The notes below the pieces were generated by a model. The model saw nothing but the letters and a program-made list of their open reading frames with translations, was not told the origin of the DNA and made no database searches. A stretch of DNA of 10,763 bases from an uncultured Ruminococcus sp. (GTDB lineage Bacteria; Bacillota; Clostridia; Lachnospirales; Lachnospiraceae). Location: the NCBI GenBank assembly GCA_900555215.1, contig USKR01000018.1, positions 1-10,763 on the forward strand, written 5' to 3'. The position numbers and the translations under genes are program-made. Positions 5,705 to 10,763 of this stretch are shown here, piece by piece (within the stretch, counting starts at the first letter, position 1; every line of letters starts with the position of its first letter).

Positions 5705-7410
5705 GAGTGAAAAAGGATAAGAAGGCGGAAAAGAAAAGATCAGCTGTTAAGGGGTATACGGGAGGAAAACTGAGAGCTTTCCTGATCCTTGCTTTTGCGG
5801 CTGTGTACGTACTGAGTATGCTGCTGGCTACCTGGGTGGACCAGCTGGGAAGACGGAAAGACTATCTGGAAAAAATCGCAAAAACTGAGCAAAAAATCTG
5901 GGATAATATGCGTTATAAAGCGAAGGAAGAACAGATTTCAGAGGAAGATGCCGCGGAAGGGACCGGGGATGACTGGGAGATCCATAAATTATATGAGGAG
6001 ACCTCCGTTGCTGCTCTTGTATACAGCACGGAGTATCAGATGATCTCTGCTGCAGTTTATGACTCGGATGGAAATCTGGCTGCCAGGAGTACAAATCTGC
6101 TGACTGCGGAGATAGAAGGAGAGACCGGAACATCCACAGTGAGCTGGCCGTTGTCAGACTACATGTCGGATGAAGAAATAGAAACCCTGGCAGGATATTT
6201 GGGAGAGAATTATGAGCCGCACGAGTATGCGGGCATAACGTATGAGATAAAGGCGGCCAAATCCGCTGTGGGAGACGGGCTTGAAGCTGTCAGTGTAAGA
6301 AGGCTCTTTTATTCGACAGAGGATGTAAAGGAAGCGGGGAGCATCGGACCAGTATGGCAATGGGAAAAGGATAGTGACAGTATATCTTATGATGCGTTGA
6401 GCCGGCTTCAGGATGTGGCGTGGTATTTCCCGGGAATGCAGCAAAACGGCGGAATAGACGGATGGCATGAGTGGATGGATAAGGAGTATCTTCAGAATTA
6501 TCCGAAAGTATATCAGGAACCGCATTTTCAGTATAGCAGCGGCGGTATTGTCCAGCAGACAGAGACGTCTTCGCAGCTCTTTCTCGGAGAATGGTACAGC
6601 ATACCGGACTATACTCTGGTGATCAGGTCGGTTGAGTACCCCTGGAAGGAAGCGTTTGATTCCCTGAAGCATATCTATATTTGGGGAGGCGTTCTGACAT
6701 TGCTCTGTGCCGGACTGGTTCTCTGGATCGTTGAAAAAACATTTCGCAGGCGGGCGATACTGGAAGAGAGGCAGAGGGATTTTACAAATGTGATCGCCCA
6801 TGAGATGAAAACACCTCTGGCGGTAATACGGGGATTTGCAGAAAATCTGGAAGAAAATGTAAACAGCGAAAAGAGAAAATATTATCTGCAGCAGATAATC
6901 GGACAGACTGAGCGTATGGATGACATGGTAAAAGAGATGGTATGCATTTCCAGACTTGACTCTGAAGGATATAGCCCGGTGAAGGAACAGATATCAGTCA
7001 GGGAGATGATCAACGGGATTATTTCTGCATACGGCGCTCAGATAGAAGAAAAGCAGATAGAGCTGAGCGTAAGCTGCAGTGAAGATTTCCTGATACACGG
7101 AGACAGAGGGATGGTAGAGAAAGCTTTCTCCAGCCTGATCGCAAATGCGGCTGCCCACAACCGCTATGAAGGGAAAATACGGATCGACATAGAGAAAAAC
7201 AGATGTGTGATCCAAAATACCGGAGAAAAGATACCTGAAGAAGACCTGCCCTATGTGTGTGATTTGTTTTTTACCGGCAGCAAAAGCAGGGATACCGGGG
7301 AGAAGCATCTCGGTGTAGGACTGTATCTGGCTGATAAGATCTTCCGGGCAAACGGACTCGGGATAAAAGTGGAAAATACAGAAGATGGAGTGAGAGTAAC
7401 CGTAAGATGA
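5701..7410 (+). CDS. Membrane sensor histidine kinase (VanS-like layout, no HAMP)
   Basis: The start at 5701 is chosen because GGAGG (5689-5693) is seven bases ahead and the ATG overlaps the regulator's TGA; a longer frame from 5650 would run inside the regulator. The 569-residue product has a basic N-terminus, a membrane helix (about 24-45), a large extracytoplasmic domain (about 46-325, not recognised), a second helix (about 326-345), then directly the HisKA domain with phospho-acceptor His367 in AHEMKTPL and a HATPase_c domain to 569. The N box is LIANAAAHN (Asn482), the G1 box is NTGEKIP with Asn506 where Asp is usual, and the G2 box is GVGLYLA (538-544). Only about 20 residues separate the second helix from the HisKA helix, so no HAMP fits. 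It presumably phosphorylates the preceding regulator in response to an external signal. Confidence 0.92.
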   Translation: MRVKKDKKAEKKRSAVKGYTGGKLRAFLILAFAAVYVLSMLLATWVDQLGRRKDYLEKIAKTEQKIWDNMRYKAKEEQISEEDAAEGTGDDWEIHKLYEETSVAALVYSTEYQMISAAVYDSDGNLAARSTNLLTAEIEGETGTSTVSWPLSDYMSDEEIETLAGYLGENYEPHEYAGITYEIKAAKSAVGDGLEAVSVRRLFYSTEDVKEAGSIGPVWQWEKDSDSISYDALSRLQDVAWYFPGMQQNGGIDGWHEWMDKEYLQNYPKVYQEPHFQYSSGGIVQQTETSSQLFLGEWYSIPDYTLVIRSVEYPWKEAFDSLKHIYIWGGVLTLLCAGLVLWIVEKTFRRRAILEERQRDFTNVIAHEMKTPLAVIRGFAENLEENVNSEKRKYYLQQIIGQTERMDDMVKEMVCISRLDSEGYSPVKEQISVREMINGIISAYGAQIEEKQIELSVSCSEDFLIHGDRGMVEKAFSSLIANAAAHNRYEGKIRIDIEKNRCVIQNTGEKIPEEDLPYVCDLFFTGSKSRDTGEKHLGVGLYLADKIFRANGLGIKVENTEDGVRVTVR

Positions 7411-7432
7411 GGCGGGATCTGCAGATTCCTCA
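7408..7432. terminator. Possible shared hairpin between convergent two-component operons
   Basis: TGAGG (7408-7412) and CCTCA (7428-7432) flank the perfect palindrome ATCTGCAGAT (7417-7426). The TGA stops of the kinase and of kdpE form the outer ends of the stem. Only 19 bases separate the genes. Neither strand has a clean T-run, so termination would be weak or factor-assisted. Confidence 0.4.
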
Positions 7433-8137
7433 CTCTTCTTCATCCTCTGCCATCCGGTATCCGACCCCGACTTCTGTGAAGATATACCTGGGCTGTGCCG
7501 GATCGTCTTCAATCTTGCGGCGGATATTTGCCATGTTGACACGCAGGATCTTGTTGTCGCTGTCTGCGTAGGGCCCCCACACATTGGACAGGATCGCAGC
7601 GTAGGTGATAACTTTGCCGGAATTTTGGGCGAGGTAGGCAACGATCTTATACTCAATGGGCGTCAGGTGGACGACCTGGCTGCCAATTGTGAGCAGGCGC
7701 TTGGAGAAATCTAATTTCATTTCTCCGTGACGGTATGGACGAAGATAGAGCGGGCTGTCCGTGCGCAGACGGTTGCTGTGCCTCAGGGATGCGCGGATGC
7801 GGGCAAGGAGTTCTGAAGTGCCGAAAGGCTTTGTGATATAATCATCAGCGCCCAGATCGAGGGCTGATACTTTTTCCTGCTCCGCAGTCCGAGCTGATAT
7901 TACGATGATAGGCGTGCTTGTCCAAGTGCGGACTTCCCGTATGATCTCAAAGCCGTTCATGTCCGGAAGCCCCAGGTCTAAAAGGATGATATCAGGACAC
8001 TGGGAACGGATGATTTCCAGTCCCTGAGCACCGGTATCAGCGTACAGGACCCGGTATTCCTGACGCTTAAGTATTTTCCCCATAAAGGTCTGTATATTTT
8101 TTTCATCTTCAATGATAAGAACTGAGCATTTAGACAT
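7430..8137 (-). CDS. kdpE: KdpE-type response regulator
   Basis: This 235-residue OmpR/KdpE-family regulator closely follows the KdpE pattern: SARTAEQEKVSALDLGADDY, ITKPFG, ELLARIRASLRHSN, and the C-terminal LRVNMANIRRKIEDDP, QPRYIFTEVGVGYRM. The phospho-acceptor is Asp54 in LLDLGLPD, the acidic pair is Glu10-Asp11 and the conserved Lys is Lys103. KdpE normally activates the kdpFABC high-affinity potassium pump when phosphorylated by KdpD. The start at 8137 is set by AGGAG (8145-8149) seven bases ahead; a longer frame upstream would overlap kdpD extensively and is rejected. The start lies 8 bases inside the kdpD end, so the pair is translationally coupled. No pump genes are adjacent here, so the target could be a distant kdp operon or something else. 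Confidence 0.9.
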   Translation of the reverse strand: MSKCSVLIIEDEKNIQTFMGKILKRQEYRVLYADTGAQGLEIIRSQCPDIILLDLGLPDMNGFEIIREVRTWTSTPIIVISARTAEQEKVSALDLGADDYITKPFGTSELLARIRASLRHSNRLRTDSPLYLRPYRHGEMKLDFSKRLLTIGSQVVHLTPIEYKIVAYLAQNSGKVITYAAILSNVWGPYADSDNKILRVNMANIRRKIEDDPAQPRYIFTEVGVGYRMAEDEEE

Positions 8138-9206
8138 TATTGTTCTCCTTTTCTTTTGGAAGGGTGAAAGTAAATTCAGCCCCGTCGGTATGGTTGGATG
8201 CTGCGATCGTACCGCCGTGCGCCCGGATAATGGTTTTGCAGATGGACAGACCGATTCCGATGCCTTTATGGCCGTCTGTGGAGGGGGATGCAGAGCGCTG
8301 TCCCTCAAAAATGTAGGGGAGCTGTTCTTTATCCACTCCTTTTCCGTAGTCGCGCACGGTAAAGATAATACTGTCATCTATATCGCGGATGATAAGATCG
8401 ATCGGACCACTGCTTCCGGAGTGTACAAATGCATTTTCCATGAGGTTGATAAGTACCTGCTCTATCAGGGTGGGATCCATGGAAAGCATAAGGAAATCAT
8501 TGGGCATGCTGACGCGGATGCGGATGTCAGGCAGGCGTTTTTTCAGCCTGAGAATTGCCTCTGAGATCACTTCCTCTACGACTTCCGGTGACTTTTTGAC
8601 TTTATCTGTTGAGTTGTCATCAATGCGGGTGACTGTCAGCAGGTTTTCCACCATGTTGAGCAGCCATTGGGAATCATCCCGTATATTGGCGATCAGTTCT
8701 GTGCGCTCACCATCAGACAGTTCGGAATAATTCTCGAGATATGATGAGGATGAGCCGATGATGCTGGTCAGGGGGGTACGAAGGTCGTGGGATACTGCCC
8801 GGAGAAGGTTGGCGCGCAGTTTTTCCCGTTCCGCCTCTGCCAGTGCTTTTTCCCTGTCGGCCATCGCCTGGCGCTGTTTCTTGAGCGTGCTCGTCGTCGT
8901 GCTGGTAAGCAGCGAGATGGCGAGCATTCCGATAAATGTGATAGGATAGCCGGCAAGCGAAAAATTAAAATGAAAATACGGGTAGGAAAAAAAGTAGTTC
9001 ACAGCAGTCACGCAGTAAAGCGATGCCGCGATCCCATACCAATATCCAGTGGTACCCAGCGCGGTCAGTATGAGAGCGAGGGAGTAGATGACGGTGATAT
9101 TGGCAATATTTTTATTCCCAAACTGGAAGAAAGCAAAAGAGATTGCAGTTGCAGCGAGCATCAACAATATAGTTAAAACAATTTCAGATAATGTTTTTTT
9201 CTTCAT
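8130..9206 (-). CDS. kdpD: Short KdpD-like sensor histidine kinase (N-terminal domains absent)
   Basis: The 358-residue protein begins with four membrane helices (about 9-28, 36-53, 55-73, 87-103) of the DUF4118/KdpD transmembrane type, then a coiled linker (about 108-135), a HisKA domain with phospho-acceptor His140 in AVSHDLRTPLT, and a HATPase_c domain with Asn258 (LMENAFVHS), Asp286 (RDYGKG) and GIGIGLS (315-321). Canonical KdpD is about 900 residues, with a Walker-containing KdpD sensor domain and a Usp domain before the membrane helices; both are missing. An in-frame TGA six codons upstream excludes a longer protein. No clear ribosome site precedes the ATG at 9206, so expression may be low or start elsewhere. 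It overlaps kdpE by 8 bases. It probably phosphorylates KdpE, but signal input through the N-terminal domains must be lost or supplied by another protein. Confidence 0.88.
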   Translation of the reverse strand: MKKKTLSEIVLTILLMLAATAISFAFFQFGNKNIANITVIYSLALILTALGTTGYWYGIAASLYCVTAVNYFFSYPYFHFNFSLAGYPITFIGMLAISLLTSTTTSTLKKQRQAMADREKALAEAEREKLRANLLRAVSHDLRTPLTSIIGSSSSYLENYSELSDGERTELIANIRDDSQWLLNMVENLLTVTRIDDNSTDKVKKSPEVVEEVISEAILRLKKRLPDIRIRVSMPNDFLMLSMDPTLIEQVLINLMENAFVHSGSSGPIDLIIRDIDDSIIFTVRDYGKGVDKEQLPYIFEGQRSASPSTDGHKGIGIGLSICKTIIRAHGGTIAASNHTDGAEFTFTLPKEKENNNV

Positions 9207-9302
9207 ATTCGTAAAATGGCGTCAGCAGTTCATTATCGTGAGCCTCGGGGATAACAAACAGTGCAGCAGCTGAATAAATGTGTTAACGGAAAGAAGAGCC
9301 GG
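9207..9302 (-). promoter_or_regulatory. prs-kdpD intergenic region without a clear promoter
   Basis: These 96 bases hold part of the prs hairpin and no convincing -35/-10 pair on the minus strand, nor a ribosome site for kdpD. kdpDE may therefore depend on readthrough from prs or on an unrecognised promoter. Confidence 0.35.
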
Positions 9303-9320
9303 TTATACCGGCTCTCCGTT
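9285..9320 (-). terminator. Hairpin spanning the prs stop codon
   Basis: AGAGCCGG (9295-9302) pairs perfectly with CCGGCTCT (9308-9315) around the five bases that hold the prs stop codon. AACGG (9285-9289) and CCGTT (9316-9320) can extend it past a bulge. Read on the minus strand it is followed by TCTTT, a weak T-run, so it may terminate prs partially and let some transcripts reach kdpD. Confidence 0.55.
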
Positions 9321-10484
9321 TTTATACTTCTGAATGACATGCTGGATCCTCTCGTTCGGACTTAAGATGGAACTGATGGAACCGTCATGGTTCAGTGTGT
9401 CAATGATGAGAGCGATGTATTTGCTCATGTCACAATTGATATAATAAGGTTTGGAGAGGAGCTCAGGTGTCTGATAAATCAGGTTCGTGGTAAGGATACC
9501 GCTTATGATGCCGTCCTCATACGCTTTATCGAACTTCTCCATGCCATTGGTGAACAGACCGAACGTAGCTGCCGCGTAGATCCTCTTCGCCTTTCTGCGT
9601 TTTAACTCTGTGGCAACATCCAGGATGCTGTCTCCCGAAGAGATCATATCGTCAATAATGATCACGTCCTTGCCTTCCACCGAGCTTCCAAGGAACTCAT
9701 GCGCTACGATAGGATTGCGTCCGTCTACGATCTTCGTGTAGTCACGGCGCTTATAGAACATACCCATATCAAGCCCGAGTACATTGGCAAGATAAATGGC
9801 GCGGTTAGTGGCGCCCTCGTCAGGGCTGATGGCCATCATGTGGTCACTGTCAATCTGAAGATCTTTCACGGTGCGGAGCAGTCCCTTGACAAACTGATAG
9901 GTCGGGGAGACTGTCTCAAAACCGCTCAGCGGGATCGCGTTCTGTACCCGCGGGTCATGGGCGTCAAAGGTGATGATATTGGCAACTCCCATATCGGTCA
10001 GCTCCTGGAGCGCAAGGGCGCAGTCAAGGGATTCCCTCTTTGTGCGCTTGTGCTGGCGGCTCTCGTACAGGAACGGCATGATCACGTTGATCCGGTGCGC
10101 CTTCCCCGTAGCGGCGGAGATGATCCTTTTCAGATCCTGGAAATGATCATCCGGCGACATATGGTTTAAATGTCCGCTTACGCTGTAAGTCAGGCTGTAG
10201 TTACAGACATCAGTCATGATGAACAGGTCTGTGCCTCGGATCGTCTCCCTGAGAACCCCTTTTGCTTCCCCTGTTCCAAAACGGGGACAGCAGCAGTCCA
10301 CAAGGTAATTATTCGATCTGTAATTGACATACAGGGATGATACAGATGCTTCGCTGACTGTGTTCTCGCGGAAGGAAACGATGTAATCATTGACTTTCTG
10401 TCCCAGTTCCCGGCAGCTCTCCATCGCAACGATTTTCAGGGGGGCAACCGGAAGAGTTTTTTCTAAGAGTTCGATATTAGACAT
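9303..10484 (-). CDS. prs: Ribose-phosphate pyrophosphokinase (PRPP synthetase)
   Basis: This 393-residue enzyme makes phosphoribosyl pyrophosphate from ribose 5-phosphate and ATP, the precursor for purine, pyrimidine, histidine, tryptophan and NAD synthesis in the cytoplasm. Family landmarks appear in order: the flexible-loop equivalent PFLYESRQHKRTKRES (137-152), the metal/ATP region FDAHDP (173-178), ISPDEGATNRA (219-229), the catalytic loop YKRRDYTK (244-251), and the PRPP-binding loop IIIDDMISSGDS (275-286). It is longer than the usual ~315 residues, with extra N-terminal and C-terminal segments, as in a clostridial long-form Prs. AGGAG (10491-10495) lies six bases before the ATG and a good promoter lies upstream. 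Its stop codon lies in a hairpin loop ahead of kdpD. It looks complete and functional. Confidence 0.93.
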   Translation of the reverse strand: MSNIELLEKTLPVAPLKIVAMESCRELGQKVNDYIVSFRENTVSEASVSSLYVNYRSNNYLVDCCCPRFGTGEAKGVLRETIRGTDLFIMTDVCNYSLTYSVSGHLNHMSPDDHFQDLKRIISAATGKAHRINVIMPFLYESRQHKRTKRESLDCALALQELTDMGVANIITFDAHDPRVQNAIPLSGFETVSPTYQFVKGLLRTVKDLQIDSDHMMAISPDEGATNRAIYLANVLGLDMGMFYKRRDYTKIVDGRNPIVAHEFLGSSVEGKDVIIIDDMISSGDSILDVATELKRRKAKRIYAAATFGLFTNGMEKFDKAYEDGIISGILTTNLIYQTPELLSKPYYINCDMSKYIALIIDTLNHDGSISSILSPNERIQHVIQKYKNGEPV

Positions 10485-10528
10485 GTTTTTCTCCTGTTGA
10501 TATAAGATAATCTAAATTTTACATATCA

Positions 10529-10557
10529 TTTATACCATCTTTTTCCGTGAAATTCAA
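10529..10557 (-). promoter_or_regulatory. prs: Sigma-A promoter of prs
   Basis: On the minus strand TTGAAT (10557-10552) and TATAAA (10534-10529) are separated by exactly 17 bases, upstream of the prs start with a leader of about 40 bases. Confidence 0.75.
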
Positions 10558-10580
10558 GTTCGCCGTATAAAATGTATGCT

Positions 10581-10608
10581 TTGCGGGGAGCGGGAATTAT
10601 GCTATACT
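10581..10608 (+). promoter_or_regulatory. Extended -10 promoter for the DUF512-like gene
   Basis: TATACT (10603-10608) is preceded by TGC, an extended -10 motif, with a weak TTGCGG (10581-10586) 16 bases upstream. The leader to the ATG at 10685 would be about 70 bases. Confidence 0.6.
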
Positions 10609-10627
10609 GGATAAGACTGGGGAGAGA

Positions 10628-10662
10628 GGGGAGATTTTGTCTCTTTCCCCGCATAAAGAGAC
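10628..10662 (+). promoter_or_regulatory. Overlapping alternative hairpins in the leader of the DUF512-like gene
   Basis: GTCTCTTT (10639-10646) pairs perfectly with AAAGAGAC (10655-10662). The same TCT and the following CCCC (10647-10650) could instead pair with upstream GGGGAGA (10628-10634). The two structures exclude each other. No T-run follows, so any effect would more likely be on translation or RNA stability. A function is speculative. Confidence 0.3.
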
Positions 10663-10684
10663 GGGATAAGGAGTCTTGGGATAT

Positions 10685-10763
10685 ATGAAGAAACATGAAC
10701 ATATCGTGTCCGGGGTAGTGCCGGGCAGTATTGCGGAAGAGCTGGAGATCGGGGCAGGGGACA
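10685..10763 (+). CDS. N-terminus of a DUF512-type PDZ/radical SAM protein (cut by the window end)
   Basis: Only 26 codons are visible: MKKHEHIVSGVVPGSIAEEL followed by EIGAGD. The pattern V-x-P-G-S-I-A-E-E-L-x-I-x-x-G-D is the opening of a PDZ-like domain as seen at the start of DUF512 proteins, a clostridial family with a PDZ-like N-terminus and a radical SAM-related core, often near the ribosome GTPase gene der. AAGGAG (10668-10673) lies 11 bases ahead of the ATG, slightly far. The gene is transcribed away from prs. The call rests on a short N-terminus, so another PDZ-containing protein is possible. Confidence 0.6.
   Translation, partial: MKKHEHIVSGVVPGSIAEELEIGAGD

Noticed and set aside
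6154..6801. Minus-strand 215-residue open frame
   Set aside because: It lies antisense to the histidine kinase, which has clear domain motifs; the antisense protein has no recognisable pattern.
6994..7656. Minus-strand 220-residue open frame
   Set aside because: It spans the ends of two well-supported genes out of frame, with no motif or ribosome site.
8138..8377. 80-residue N-terminal extension of kdpE
   Set aside because: It overlaps the kdpD coding region in another frame and is unlike any receiver domain; the ATG at 8137 has a good ribosome site and begins the receiver domain.
9207..9302. Riboswitch (for example c-di-AMP or potassium type) ahead of kdpD
   Set aside because: The gap is short, mostly unstructured apart from the prs hairpin, and shows no known riboswitch core.
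9699..10169. Plus-strand 156-residue open frame
   Set aside because: It is antisense to prs, whose catalytic motifs define the coding strand.

Overview
The window looks like a low-to-moderate GC Bacillota chromosome, most likely a clostridial gut organism of the Lachnospiraceae type. This rests on strong AGGAGG-type ribosome sites, TTGACA/TATAAT promoters, a long-form clostridial Prs, the start of a DUF512-type PDZ/radical SAM gene, and an integration module with a DUF6462-like small protein. The genus is inferred, not proven.

Left part (1 to about 4360): the AT-rich end of an integrative element. It holds the C-terminal part of a very large protein whose start lies outside the window. That protein carries motifs I associate with the C-terminal sensor half of STAND/AVAST-like anti-phage NTPases. 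Next come a 69-aa excisionase-like winged-helix protein, a ~58-aa ribbon-helix-helix regulator behind a perfect consensus promoter, and a 411-aa Tn916-type tyrosine integrase with all catalytic residues. Past the integrase are ~170 non-coding bases with a 10-bp direct repeat and a short inverted repeat with a 7-base spacer, suggestive of arm- and core-type recombinase sites.

Middle part (about 4346 to 7410): a reading frame for the C-terminal tRNA-binding domain of methionyl-tRNA synthetase, with no catalytic core and no visible ribosome site. The simplest reading is that the element inserted within or next to metG. After a strong terminator comes an OmpR-type response regulator overlapping a membrane histidine kinase, forming one translationally coupled operon.

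Right part (7430 to 10763): a second two-component system on the minus strand (kdpE and a short kdpD lacking the usual N-terminal sensor and Usp domains), downstream of a phosphoribosyl-pyrophosphate synthetase gene on the same strand. No kdpFABC pump genes are present here. Divergent from prs, the first 26 codons of a DUF512-like gene run off the window end. No tRNA, rRNA or CRISPR array was seen.

The most interesting points are: the defence-like cargo next to the integration module; a hairpin that could mask the ribosome site of the excisionase-like gene on readthrough transcripts; the orphan MetRS tail at the element junction; and the truncated KdpD beside prs.
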